From NCBI GenBank assembly GCA_027854065.1, contig JAQGEF010000018.1, forward strand, positions 1 to 64,000: a DNA stretch of 64,000 bases. The letters run 5' to 3'. The first letter of the stretch is position 1; each line of letters opens with the position of its first letter. The stretch is from Polluticaenibacter yanchengensis. Its GTDB lineage: Bacteria; Bacteroidota; Bacteroidia; Chitinophagales; Chitinophagaceae. Positions 24,927 to 33,639 of this stretch are shown here, piece after piece. The notes below the pieces were generated by a model that worked only from the letters and a program-made list of their open reading frames with translations, was not told the DNA's origin and searched no databases. Position numbers and translations under genes: made by a program.

Positions 24927-26429
24927 CTAAAAATCTTTGTCTGAAACTTTTATTTTGTTACACAATATGTAGTAAACAATTGCACTTATTGCAAATCCTA
25001 TAAACCATGCGTAATGGTATAAACCGGTTAGCCATGCAGGAAAAAAATCTGCTCTTACCCAGTGTACGGTTGCTAAAAAACCGGGCACGTTTGGCAGGAT
25101 TCCAGCAATTAAAGCAATGATTGCTCCAATGTTAATGCCATTTTTATAGGTATATAACCCGTTTGCTTTATACAAATCTGCAACATTCAGGTACTTCCTT
25201 CTTACAAAAAAATAATCAGCTATCATAATGCCTCCGATCGGCCCCAGTAAACTACTGTAACCCACCAGCCAGGTAAAAATATAACCGTTCGGATCGGCCA
25301 CCAGTTTCCACGGAAAAATCAATATACCTAATACACCGGTGATATAGCCGCCGATTTTAAAGTTGATTTTTTGTGGCGCAAGGTTAGCGAAATCGTTGGC
25401 CGGGCTAACAATATTAGCCGCGATATTGGTAGCTAATGTACTGATAACAACTGCTATCATCGCTAACGTTACCACTGTTTTGTTCGTAAATTTCCCAGCC
25501 AGGACCACAGGGTCCCAAATAGTTTCTCCAAAAACGATATAGGTAGCAGAGGTAACCACTACACCTATGAATGCGAAGATGGCCATTGATGGCGGCAAGC
25601 CGATCATTTGTCCTTTTACCTGTGCTTTCTGACTGGTAGCATAGCGGGTAAAATCTGGAATATTCAAAGATAATGTTGCCCAAAAGCCGACAATGCCTGT
25701 TAAAGCCGGGAAAAAATATTTCCAGAAATCCGCATTGGTTGAAAAGCTGCTAGGTTTGCTTAAAATAGGTCCTAACCCGTTTGCGGCCCAAATAGCCCAG
25801 CATAATAATGCAATGGCTGCCATTGGTAAAAAATAGGCTTTAAAAATCAATAACTTTTTAATGCTGTCAACACCCAGGTACACCACGTACATGTTGAACG
25901 CCCAGAATGCGAGAAAACATAAAAACGGTAATAATGGCGGGAACATACCAACGACAGACAACTCCTGCAATCCCGGCATCCATACTCTCAATATCTGGTA
26001 GAGTGCTGCGCCGCCTATCCAGCATTGAATACCAAACCAGCCACATGCGACAATGGCCCTTAAAATGGCGGGAATATTAGCGCCAAAAACACCAAAACTG
26101 GCCCGCGCAAAAACCGGAAACGGGATACCATATTTTGTACCGGCATGACCATTCAGGATCATTGGGATGAGTACAATAATATTTCCTAACAAAATGGTCA
26201 TAATAGCCTGCCACCAACTCATACCGCCCTGGATCAATGAGCTGGCCATCATGTAGGTAGGTATGCACAAAGACATACTTATCCATAATGCGGCGTAGTT
26301 CCAGGTGCCCCAGGTACGTTGTTTAGCCGTAGTTGGGGCTAAATCTGCTCCATACAAATGCGCATCCGGTTCACTTACCAGCAGGTTATTAAAATCGGTT
26401 TGAATTGTATTGCTAAGACCATTTCCCAT
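24927..26429 (-). CDS. NCS1 family pyrimidine/hydantoin permease
   Basis: This 500-residue inner-membrane transporter has about 12 helices. NCS1 signatures are clear: QRTWGTWNYAALWISMSLCI in helix 1, GTKYGIPFPVFARASFGVFG, GWFGIQCWIGGAALYQI, and IMIADYFFVRRKYLNVADLY before the last helices. NCS1 members take up uracil, thymine, allantoin, hydantoin or cytosine. The flanking aminotransferase and dihydropyrimidinase genes point to uracil, thymine or 5-substituted hydantoins; the exact substrate is inferred. It lies 61 bp after the aminotransferase gene, in the middle of the catabolic cluster. Confidence 0.92.
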   Translation of the reverse strand: MGNGLSNTIQTDFNNLLVSEPDAHLYGADLAPTTAKQRTWGTWNYAALWISMSLCIPTYMMASSLIQGGMSWWQAIMTILLGNIIVLIPMILNGHAGTKYGIPFPVFARASFGVFGANIPAILRAIVACGWFGIQCWIGGAALYQILRVWMPGLQELSVVGMFPPLLPFLCFLAFWAFNMYVVYLGVDSIKKLLIFKAYFLPMAAIALLCWAIWAANGLGPILSKPSSFSTNADFWKYFFPALTGIVGFWATLSLNIPDFTRYATSQKAQVKGQMIGLPPSMAIFAFIGVVVTSATYIVFGETIWDPVVLAGKFTNKTVVTLAMIAVVISTLATNIAANIVSPANDFANLAPQKINFKIGGYITGVLGILIFPWKLVADPNGYIFTWLVGYSSLLGPIGGIMIADYFFVRRKYLNVADLYKANGLYTYKNGINIGAIIALIAGILPNVPGFLATVHWVRADFFPAWLTGLYHYAWFIGFAISAIVYYILCNKIKVSDKDF

Positions 26430-26490
26430 TCAGCAGTCAGTTTTGGTTAATTTTGGTTGATTGTTAATGGTTCACAGCAGACAACTAAAG

Positions 26491-27840
26491 TTAAACTTCT
26501 ACTTCAGCATCTGCTATTTTTAAAGCTTCGCTTATCATAGCCAAACCTTCATCAATTTCGGCTTTTGTAACAGTTAATGGTGGCGCGATAAATATAAAGC
26601 CCCAACGCACAAATGTGTACATTCCTAACTCTTTCAGTTTACCTGCTATTTTATTGGAGATATCCATATCCGCACCACTTGCATTAAATGGTACCAATGG
26701 TTGCTTTGTCTGTTTGTTTTTTACCAACTCCAGGCAGCCAAGCAATCCCTGGTTTCGCCAGTCGCCGATACTTGGATGTTTTGCTTTTAGCTTTTCAATT
26801 TCTGCGTCCAAGTATTTTCCCATTTCCGCAGCATTTTCAATCAGATTATCGGATTCGTAAATTTTCAACGTTGCTAAAGCAGCGGCACAGCTCACGGGAT
26901 GTGCACTATAAGTCAATCCTAAAGGTAATACTTCATCATCAAATTTCGCTGCTATTTTATCGGAGACCATTAAACAGCCAAATGGTAAATAACCACAGGT
27001 CAACCCTTTAGCCATTACTAATAAATCCGGTACAACATCGTGATGCTGGAAACCGAACCATTTTCCGGTACGTCCGAACCCGCTCATGACTTCATCGAAA
27101 ACCAGTAAAATCCCGTATTTGTCACAAAGTGCCCGCACTGCTTTCAGGTAACCGTCCGGGTACATAAAGCAGCCTGAAGTGCCGGATTGGCCTTCGAGTA
27201 AGATCGCTGCTATATTTTTCGGACTTTCATATTCAATGATCCGCTCGAGACTTTCTACTGCTTCTTTCAGTAAGTTTTCTTCACCATAAGGAAAGCGATA
27301 AGCGTAAGGCAGATCGAAATGTACGAAATTTGGCGCCTGCTGACTATCTACAGCCAAACGGCGAGGGTCACCACTAGCGGTCATCGCTCCGTTTGTACTA
27401 CCGTGATAGGACTGATAACGGGTAAGAATTTTATGCTTTCCGGTATATAAACGTGCCAATTTTATAGCATTCTCTATACTGCTGGCACCACAAAGCGTAA
27501 AGAATGCCTTATTTAAATCACCGGGACAGAGTTCCGCCAGTTTTTTGCCCAAATCACCACGCACTTTTGTTACACAACTTGGTGTAACATAAGAAGTTTT
27601 TTGCATTTGCTCAACTACTGCTTCAGTTACACGCTGGTCGCCATGACCAATATTCATATTCATTAAGCCGCTACTGAAATCGAGATAGCGTTTGCCATTA
27701 TAATCATAGAGATAAACGCCCTTGGCTTCTTTTACCGCTATCGGGTTTTGTCCCTTTTGCTTGCTCCAGCTAAATAAAGTATAATTTAAATTATCCTCTA
27801 CAATTTGCTGACGTTCATCTGTTTTAGTTTGATTAACCAT
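26491..27840 (-). CDS. class III aminotransferase, probable beta-alanine:pyruvate type
   Basis: This 449-residue PLP enzyme of the omega-aminotransferase group has FSSGLMNMNIGHGDQRVTEA in the N-terminal part, CGASSIENAIKLARLY for phosphate binding, LLVFDEVMSGFGRTGKWFGF, and Lys278 as the Schiff-base lysine in VMAKGLTCGYLPFG. In this context it would move the amino group of beta-alanine or beta-aminoisobutyrate to an oxo acid and give malonate or methylmalonate semialdehyde. The acceptor cannot be read. It lies between mmsA and the permease, all on the minus strand. A hydantoin or other omega-amino substrate is possible. Confidence 0.9.
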   Translation of the reverse strand: MVNQTKTDERQQIVEDNLNYTLFSWSKQKGQNPIAVKEAKGVYLYDYNGKRYLDFSSGLMNMNIGHGDQRVTEAVVEQMQKTSYVTPSCVTKVRGDLGKKLAELCPGDLNKAFFTLCGASSIENAIKLARLYTGKHKILTRYQSYHGSTNGAMTASGDPRRLAVDSQQAPNFVHFDLPYAYRFPYGEENLLKEAVESLERIIEYESPKNIAAILLEGQSGTSGCFMYPDGYLKAVRALCDKYGILLVFDEVMSGFGRTGKWFGFQHHDVVPDLLVMAKGLTCGYLPFGCLMVSDKIAAKFDDEVLPLGLTYSAHPVSCAAALATLKIYESDNLIENAAEMGKYLDAEIEKLKAKHPSIGDWRNQGLLGCLELVKNKQTKQPLVPFNASGADMDISNKIAGKLKELGMYTFVRWGFIFIAPPLTVTKAEIDEGLAMISEALKIADAEVEV

Positions 27841-27889
27841 AAAATTTAGTTTTGCTTTTATAGTTGAGTATTTATTTTTTAATCGTCTT

Positions 27890-27945
27890 TTGTAATTCTA
27901 TTCAGCATCGTTGTGTCACTCACTGCAGCAGTGTTGCTGCTATTG
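27890..27945 (-). repeat. dispersed repeat family 3, copy 2 (inverted)
   Basis: On the minus strand this reads CAATAGCAGCAACACTGCTG, then CAGTGAGTGACACAACGATG and CTGAATAGAATTAC. It shares the GAGTGACACAACGATG core and both flanks with the copies at 23373 and 61174. Within this copy AGCAG and CTGCT can pair around CAACA. Confidence 0.65.
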
Positions 27946-27971
27946 GGCTTTGTATTCGTTTTGCTACTAGA

Positions 27972-28160
27972 CCCACCCCAACCCCTCCCAAGGAGGGGAC
28001 AAGAGCATGAGTAGAATAACGGTTGAGTAATGGTAGTTTTAAATTCCATTTTTTTAAACATCCTTAAATCAATTTTCTTTTTTGCCCACCCCAAATCTAT
28101 CCCAGGAAGGGGCAAAAGCATGAGTAGGTTGATCATTCAGTAATGATAGTTTTTATTTAT
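27972..28160 (+). repeat. dispersed repeat family 4, two direct copies
   Basis: Copy 1 (27972-28048) reads CCCACCCCAACCCCTCCCAA, then GGAGGGGACAAGAGCATGAG, then TTGAGTAATGGTAGTTTT. Copy 2 (28085-28157) has CCCACCCCAAATCTATCCCA, then GGAAGGGGCAAAAGCATGAG, then TTCAGTAATGATAGTTTTTA. The two are about 113 bp apart. The CCCCTCC...GGAGGGG hairpin is a motif I recall from many Bacteroidota intergenic regions. Confidence 0.7.
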
Positions 28161-28212
28161 ATATCTTCCCTTTTACTACTTACCTGTCAATGTTTATTTT
28201 CCAGAATACTTC

Positions 28213-28262
28213 CGAACATTCGAGATGCTGTCCCCCGCCCTGGAGGGGTTGGGCTGGGTTCT
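28213..28262 (-). repeat. dispersed repeat family 4, inverted copy
   Basis: On the minus strand this reads AACCCAGCCCAACCCCTCCA, then GGGCGGGGGACAGCATCTCG, similar to the first 50 bases of the two direct copies just upstream. Confidence 0.6.
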
Positions 28263-28304
28263 TCCTGAATTTAATCAATGCCACCCTCTCAAATATCTCA
28301 CCTC

Positions 28305-28408
28305 AATTATATTCTGCTGTTCCCGGGCTGCGGCATGCGCGGGTGGCGGCCTGGCCGCCAGTGCGACGCAGGAGCACCGAGCGTAGCGGAGCCCTAAGCA
28401 CGCCGAAC
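28305..28408 (-). repeat. dispersed repeat family 1, copy E (GC-rich centre)
   Basis: On the minus strand this has GGCGTGCTTAGGG at one end and CGCGCATGCCGCAGCC at the other, as in the other family 1 members. Between them GTGC pairs with GCAC, and TGGCGGCC pairs with GGCCGCCA in a second small palindrome. Together with families 3 and 4 it fills the 616-bp gap between the aminotransferase gene and mmsA; no gene is seen there. Confidence 0.75.
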
Positions 28409-28456
28409 AAATGTTTTATTCTGTCAAATAGCTGAAAGTCCCCAATTAAAAATAAA

Positions 28457-29914
28457 TTAACTCATCCAGTTAACGCCTGCCTCCGGGTTCCATTTGGTGG
28501 TGCTTTTCTTTAATTGTGTCCAGAATTCAATGGAACTTTTACCGGTAATATCGCCAACACCAAACTTACTGTCATTCCACCCACCGAAACTGAATGGCTC
28601 GCGCGGTACAGGTACGCCTACGTTGACACCGATCATACCGGCACTGGCATTTTCTATAATATGGCGTGCGGCGCCACCACTCTGAGTAAATACGGCAGCG
28701 GCATTACCATAAGGATTGGCATTTTCTATTTGCAAGGCTCCCTCCACATTTGGTGTGCGGATAATGGCAATAACCGGTCCGAAAACTTCTTCTCTTGCGA
28801 TCGCCATATCCGGTGTTACAAAATCAATGACGGTTGGTCCGACGTAAGTACCGTTTTCTTTGCCCGCTACTTTTGGTGCGCGGCCGTCTAACAGCACCTT
28901 TGCACCCTGAGCTTCGGCTTCTGTTATATAACGTTCGATGCGCTCTTTGCTGGCTTTATTAATAACGGCTCCGAGATTATCTCCCGGTTTTATTTTTTTT
29001 GCTTCGGTAATGATCTGATCGATAATATGGTCCACTGAACCAACTGCTACCATGGCGCTGGCTGCCATACAACGCTGACCGGCACAACCGCTCATACTGG
29101 CTACTATATTTGCTGCCGTCATATCCGGACGGGCATCGGGCAATACTATCAGGTGGTTTTTGGCCCCACCTAATGCCAGGCAACGTTTTAAGTTGGATGT
29201 GGCCCGCTTGTACACCACTTTGGCAATAGCGGTACTGCCTACGAAGGAAACTGCTTTGATTTCCGGGTGGTCGCAAATGGCATTTACCATATCCGCGTCA
29301 CCGTTCACAATATTAAAAACACCGTCTGGCAAGCCGGCTTCTTTCAACAGCTCTGCTATCCTGATGGCACTTAGCGGTACTTTTTCAGATGGTTTCAGGA
29401 TCATGCAATTACCTAAAGCGATTGCATTTGGAATGGTCCAGTTTGGCACCATGGCGGGAAAATTGAAGGGTACGATAGAAGCAACCACTCCAAGTGGCGT
29501 ATGTTCTGTACGGCACTCTACTCCCCTGCTTACTTCTAATACTTCTCCGGTAATTAATTGTGGTAATGATGTTGCAAACTCGGTTAGCTCTATGCATTTT
29601 TCTATTTCCGCGATAGATTCACCGATTGTTTTACCGTTTTCTTCGCTGCAAAGGGCTGCTAAATCATTCAGATTTTGCTCTAAAAGCTGTTTATATTTGA
29701 AGAAAACCTGCACCCGCTCTTTTATAGGGGTTTTCCGCCATTTTTCAAAAGCTTTGCCCGCAGCTATCACAGCATTATCCAAATCATTAGTTTTGCTCAT
29801 GACAACTTTGGATAGTAATGTGCCGTCTAGCGGAGAAATGACGTCTAAAAAACTGGTTGATTCTGATTCAGTTATTTGTCCGTTTATGTAATTATATGTT
29901 ATAGGATATTTCAT
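28457..29914 (-). CDS. mmsA: CoA-acylating methylmalonate/malonate-semialdehyde dehydrogenase
   Basis: This 485-residue aldehyde dehydrogenase converts malonate semialdehyde to acetyl-CoA, or methylmalonate semialdehyde to propionyl-CoA, with NAD and CoA and loss of CO2. Family marks are the N-terminal NYINGQ and SPLDGTLLSKVVMS, the NAD-binding VPFNFPAMVPNWTIPNAIAL, SFVGSTAIAKVVYKRA, and Cys282 as nucleophile in SGCAGQRCMAASAMVAVG. GVNVGVPVPREPFSFGGW near the end is highly characteristic of MmsA. It is the first gene of the pyrimidine cluster in transcription order and is divergent from the Lrp/AsnC regulator, which probably controls it. Confidence 0.95.
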   Translation of the reverse strand: MKYPITYNYINGQITESESTSFLDVISPLDGTLLSKVVMSKTNDLDNAVIAAGKAFEKWRKTPIKERVQVFFKYKQLLEQNLNDLAALCSEENGKTIGESIAEIEKCIELTEFATSLPQLITGEVLEVSRGVECRTEHTPLGVVASIVPFNFPAMVPNWTIPNAIALGNCMILKPSEKVPLSAIRIAELLKEAGLPDGVFNIVNGDADMVNAICDHPEIKAVSFVGSTAIAKVVYKRATSNLKRCLALGGAKNHLIVLPDARPDMTAANIVASMSGCAGQRCMAASAMVAVGSVDHIIDQIITEAKKIKPGDNLGAVINKASKERIERYITEAEAQGAKVLLDGRAPKVAGKENGTYVGPTVIDFVTPDMAIAREEVFGPVIAIIRTPNVEGALQIENANPYGNAAAVFTQSGGAARHIIENASAGMIGVNVGVPVPREPFSFGGWNDSKFGVGDITGKSSIEFWTQLKKSTTKWNPEAGVNWMS

Positions 29915-29933
29915 ACATCAAATGTCGTTATTT

Positions 29934-29974
29934 ATAAATTTTGCATTTTAGAAGCCTAAAAATAACAAATTTAT
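29934..29974. promoter_or_regulatory. mmsA promoter box and inverted repeat, candidate Lrp operator
   Basis: ATAAATTT (29934-29941) and AAATTTAT (29967-29974) form an inverted repeat with centres 33 bp apart. On the minus strand the second half includes TAAATTTG (29966-29973), which fits the TAnnTTTG -7 box and would start transcription about 45 nt before mmsA. The palindrome overlaps the promoter in the mmsA-lrp divergent gap, a sensible place for Lrp/AsnC binding. Confidence 0.45.
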
Positions 29975-30043
29975 CAACACAAACAAAAAAATAAACTTTT
30001 TTTTAATTAATAAGAAGCCGAAATTTGCACAACATCATTTCTT

Positions 30044-30520
30044 ATGGAAAAAAATCACTCACTTGACAGTTTAGACTTCGACATCTTATCCTGCCTGCAA
30101 AATGACGGCCGTATGTCATTTACTGTTATTGCAGATAAATTAAACGTATCGATTGGTACAGTTCGCTCCAGATTTAATAAATTACTGGAGGAAGGGACGA
30201 TCAGCATTATTGGCCGTGTGGACCCTGATAAAGCAGGATTCAGGTGCTACGCACATATTGCGATATATGTAAGGCCGGCAACATTTAAAGAAAGCATCGC
30301 GGATGCTATTGTAAAAATGCCGGAAGTAAGCTTTTTGGCAGGAACAAGTGGGGATTATGATTTGGAAGTAGATGTGATGTGCCGGGATAATGAGCACCTT
30401 GTTGATTTTGTAAACAGGATATCTAAACTGGAAGGTGTGTACCAGACAAAAACTACTTTATACTTTAAGGTATATAAATATGCCCAACCTGATTTGAATC
30501 TTTTGAGAAAAGACCATTAA
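30044..30520 (+). CDS. Lrp/AsnC family transcriptional regulator
   Basis: The 158-residue protein has an N-terminal helix-turn-helix (LDFDILSCLQNDGRMSFTVI, then KLNVSIGTVRSRFNKLLEEG) and a C-terminal RAM ligand-binding domain (AHIAIYVRPATFKESIADAI, then FLAGTSGDYDLEVDVMCRDN). Lrp-type proteins sense small amino or imino molecules. Beta-alanine, beta-aminoisobutyrate or a pyrimidine breakdown product is a likely effector here, by inference from position. The gene is divergent from mmsA with 129 bp between them and is followed by its own terminator. Confidence 0.93.
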   Translation: MEKNHSLDSLDFDILSCLQNDGRMSFTVIADKLNVSIGTVRSRFNKLLEEGTISIIGRVDPDKAGFRCYAHIAIYVRPATFKESIADAIVKMPEVSFLAGTSGDYDLEVDVMCRDNEHLVDFVNRISKLEGVYQTKTTLYFKVYKYAQPDLNLLRKDH

Positions 30521-30536
30521 TTCTCTGTTTAAATAA

Positions 30537-30575
30537 GAAAAGCCTGTAATTAAATTTTAGTTACAGGCTTTTTTA
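30537..30575 (+). terminator. intrinsic terminator of the Lrp/AsnC gene
   Basis: AAAAGCCTGTAA pairs with TTACAGGCTTTT and is followed by a T-run. Confidence 0.85.
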
Positions 30576-30679
30576 TTGTACTGTATAGGATTATACATAT
30601 AGCATCTATCCGGCAAATTGACTAACAATAATTGTCTTAAAGGTCCTGAATTCAAGATTCCGGTCATGGCTATGCAATA

Positions 30680-30711
30680 AAAAAGCCAGCAACTGCTGAG
30701 CTACCGGCTTT
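30680..30711 (-). terminator. intrinsic terminator of dnaB
   Basis: On the minus strand AAAGCCGGTAGC pairs imperfectly with GTTGCTGGCTTT and a run of T follows, just past the dnaB stop. Confidence 0.7.
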
Positions 30712-30717
30712 AATATC

Positions 30718-32310
30718 TTAAAAGAGATTTTCCGCATCAAAACCATCATCGAAGTCATTCATCTCATTCATTTTACTACCTTTTTGAATAAACAGGGCAC
30801 TATCATTGCTTCCCTGTGGCAATCCTCCACCTGGTCCACCGGTATTACCGATTGGTGTAAAGTTACTTGGCAAGCCTGGTCCAAAGCTATCATTATCCTG
30901 CTCCCAATCATAAAACTTTTGTACATGAAGCATGGCTCTCAACTTAACTGTATCTAATGAACCATTACGGTGTTTGGCTATTTTAATATGGGTCTCCCCT
31001 TTTACACTTTCTCCATTTTCATTATTGTCCATATCATAGTAATCCGGGCGATAAATGAATATTACCATGTCTGCATCCTGCTCGATGGCTCCGGATTCCC
31101 TTAAGTCACTCAACTGTGGAATTTTGTTACCTTCTTTGCGGCTTTCAACGGCACGGCTTAACTGGCTTAATGCCAGTACGGGGATTTTTAATTCTTTTGC
31201 CAGGCCTTTTAGTGCGCGGCTGATGCTTGAGATCTCCTGCTCACGGTTACCTTTATGCTCCCCACCTCCGCTCATCAATTGCAGGTAGTCAATGATAATC
31301 ATGCCTACATTATTACGGCTTACCATACGGCGGCATTTTGCGCGTAGTTCGAAGATATTTAATGAAGCGGTATCATCCAGGTAAATTGGTGCATCACTTA
31401 ATGCTTTTACGCCTTTTGAATACAATTGCTCCATCTCATGATCTTCTAATGTACCGCGGCTTATTTTTTCCATGTGTACATCACTTTGCGCACTTAAGAT
31501 ACGTTGTACAAGCTGCGCATTTCCCATCTCGAGGCTAAACACGCCAACTGGTGTAGGATTAACGGGATTCATTGCTGCATTACGTGCCAGGTTTAAGGCG
31601 AATGCCGTTTTACCTACTGCGGGACGGGCTGCGATAATTACCAAGTCCGTTGGCTGCCATCCGTTGGTAATTTTATCCAGATCAACAAAACCACTCGGCA
31701 CTCCTGATATCCCTTCTTTTTTATTTCTTAATTCTTCTATCCTGTTAACAGACTGTACCAATACATTACCAATATCTTCGTAGTTACCTTTTACGTAGCT
31801 ATTGGTTAAATCGAACAATTTGCCTTCCGCATCATCTAATAGTCCAAATGCATCGGCACTATCTTCATAAGATTCTTTGGTTATTTCGGAACTGATACGA
31901 ATTAACTCACGTTGAATGAATTTCTGAATTAAAATTTTACAGTGTGTTTCTATATGCGCACTACTGGTAACTGTATTTGTCAGCTTCGTAACATAATAAG
32001 GCCCACCTACTGCATTTAGCAAATCATTGCTTCTTAACTCTTCTACAACCGTTAATATGTCGATAGGCATATTTTTCTGCTGCAAGGCCAGCATTGCTCT
32101 GAAAATATACTGATGCGCATCCACATAAAAACATTCCGGCTTTAAAATTTCACTGGCGGTATCAAATGCTCCTTTTTCAAGCATGATGGCGCCAAGAACA
32201 GCTTCTTCCAAATCGCGCGCCTGTGGCGGTACTTTGGTAAACACCATGCTGTTCTCGCCACCTGACTTCATTTTCCGCTTTCTATCCTTGCCAAACGTTG
32301 TTACTTCCAT
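30718..32310 (-). CDS. dnaB: replicative DNA helicase DnaB
   Basis: DnaB is the hexameric 5'-3' helicase of the replication fork. The 530-residue protein has the N-terminal primase-contacting domain (PPQARDLEEAVLGAIMLEKG, then FYVDAHQYIFRAML) and a RecA-type motor with Walker A at Lys234 (IIAARPAVGKTAFALNLA). Walker B is MIIIDYLQLMSGG, followed by RAVESRKEGNKIPQLSDLRE and the arginine-finger region FIYRPDYYD. No intein is present. The C-terminus has a Gly/Pro/Asn-rich tail (GNTGGPGGGLPQGSND) longer than in Proteobacteria, as is usual in Bacteroidota. The gene is single, with its own terminator. Confidence 0.97.
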   Translation of the reverse strand: MEVTTFGKDRKRKMKSGGENSMVFTKVPPQARDLEEAVLGAIMLEKGAFDTASEILKPECFYVDAHQYIFRAMLALQQKNMPIDILTVVEELRSNDLLNAVGGPYYVTKLTNTVTSSAHIETHCKILIQKFIQRELIRISSEITKESYEDSADAFGLLDDAEGKLFDLTNSYVKGNYEDIGNVLVQSVNRIEELRNKKEGISGVPSGFVDLDKITNGWQPTDLVIIAARPAVGKTAFALNLARNAAMNPVNPTPVGVFSLEMGNAQLVQRILSAQSDVHMEKISRGTLEDHEMEQLYSKGVKALSDAPIYLDDTASLNIFELRAKCRRMVSRNNVGMIIIDYLQLMSGGGEHKGNREQEISSISRALKGLAKELKIPVLALSQLSRAVESRKEGNKIPQLSDLRESGAIEQDADMVIFIYRPDYYDMDNNENGESVKGETHIKIAKHRNGSLDTVKLRAMLHVQKFYDWEQDNDSFGPGLPSNFTPIGNTGGPGGGLPQGSNDSALFIQKGSKMNEMNDFDDGFDAENLF

Positions 32311-32637
32311 TATTATATTACTAACATTGCAAAACGATTAGTTTAGCCATCTAAAATTACCAAACAATTCTACAATATACTGATTATTAAATATTTATGA
32401 TAAACCATAATTAAAACCGGACATCAAAGTTAGTTTAAACCAAGGAGTAAAAAAATAGTTACACATATATTATTTTTGCACAGGCAATCTTGCAGGTTAA
32501 CAACTTATACACATATTAAAACCTGCAATTATTTATATGAGCTAATAATAACAAACTACATATAAATTATTACTGTATATATTAATAACTAGTTTAACGA
32601 CTATCTTTACCGGGATTTTTTACAAATTATCAATAGG
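32311..32637. other. AT-rich divergent promoter region
   Basis: These 327 bases separate dnaB from the divergent flippase-like gene. TATTATTTTTGCAC near 32469 resembles a -7 box reading toward the plus-strand gene, and TATCTTTAC near 32600 is a second, weaker candidate. No repeat of the five families and no open frame was found. Confidence 0.4.
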
Positions 32638-33639
32638 ATGAATAAAGCTAAAAGCCTCATTAAATATATACTTATATTTGGATTTGGTATTTTTATAATC
32701 TGGTGGATTGGCAAGGATTTAACAGACGAGCAAAAAACACTTTTTTATTCTTCCCTAAAGGAAGCAAATCTTTGGTTCATTCTTCCTATAAGCCTCCTGG
32801 CATTATTAAGTCATTTTTTAAGAGCCAAACGTTGGGGATTAATGCTCCACCAAATGAAATACACTCCAAAAACAATGAATCTTTTCCTGGTGACTTTAAT
32901 TGGCTATTTAGCCAATTTAGGCATTCCCAGGTTAGGAGAAATTCTTAAATGCACTTATCTTAATAAATATGAAAAGATCCCTGCAGACAAACTGGTTGGA
33001 ACCATTGTTGTAGAGCGGATTTTCGATATGGTTTGCTTTGCTGCTGTTTTTGGCCTGGCAATACTGGTGGAATTTAAAACTGTCCTGCATTTCATCAATA
33101 ACGGACTGTTCAAAAACAGCGGGAACAGTGTTTCCAAATTAATAATATTAGGCTTTATAGCTTTAACAGGATTTTTGCTGCTTAAGTATTTTTTCAAAAA
33201 ATTCCCAACAAATAAATTCGTTATAAAAGCTAATGAAATCCTGAAAAACATACAAGCAGGACTGCTATCTATTATCAATTTAAAGACAAGGGGGCTTTTT
33301 TTAATCTATACTATTTGTATTTGGTTCCTGTACTGGATTCAAATTTACATAGGTTATCAATTCCTGGATTCTTTAAGTCATTTAAGTATAGGCTCTTCTT
33401 TTGCAGTTTTCGCTATTTCCACTATTGCGATTGCTGTAACACCGGGTGGTATCGGGTTATACCAGCTTTTTGTGATGCAGGTGCTATTATTATATGGCAT
33501 TTCAGAAAGTTCAGGGCTGGCTTTTGGATGGATCATGTGGGGCCTTAGTACCATTATCCTTATCATTAGTGGTCTGATTAGTTTGTTTGTTTTACCTAAA
33601 GTAAATAAAAAAATAAATTTACAACCTCAAATATTATGA
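32638..33639 (+). CDS. UPF0104 / lysylphosphatidylglycerol-synthase-like transmembrane protein
   Basis: The 333-residue protein has about eight membrane helices and the flippase-like fold of the LPG_synthase_TM family. Signatures are LLSHFLRAKRWGLMLHQMKY after helix 2, GYLANLGIPRLGEILKCTYL, GTIVVERIFDMVCFAAVFGL, and AIAVTPGGIGLYQLFVMQVL near the end. The soluble MprF-type aminoacyl-transferase domain is absent. Related proteins are thought to move lipids across the inner membrane; the substrate is unknown. Its stop overlaps the start of rfaE2 by 4 bp, so it may serve lipid A, LPS or glycolipid assembly, which is inference. Confidence 0.85.
   Translation: MNKAKSLIKYILIFGFGIFIIWWIGKDLTDEQKTLFYSSLKEANLWFILPISLLALLSHFLRAKRWGLMLHQMKYTPKTMNLFLVTLIGYLANLGIPRLGEILKCTYLNKYEKIPADKLVGTIVVERIFDMVCFAAVFGLAILVEFKTVLHFINNGLFKNSGNSVSKLIILGFIALTGFLLLKYFFKKFPTNKFVIKANEILKNIQAGLLSIINLKTRGLFLIYTICIWFLYWIQIYIGYQFLDSLSHLSIGSSFAVFAISTIAIAVTPGGIGLYQLFVMQVLLLYGISESSGLAFGWIMWGLSTIILIISGLISLFVLPKVNKKINLQPQIL

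Noticed and set aside
28190..28435. An 81-codon frame in the repeat-rich gap between the aminotransferase gene and mmsA
   Set aside because: It is made of family 4 and family 1 repeat sequence and does not look like a protein.
29160..29891. A 243-codon open frame on the plus strand opposite mmsA
   Set aside because: It mirrors the codon pattern of mmsA, has no domain, start context or promoter, and mmsA itself is certain from its active-site motifs.
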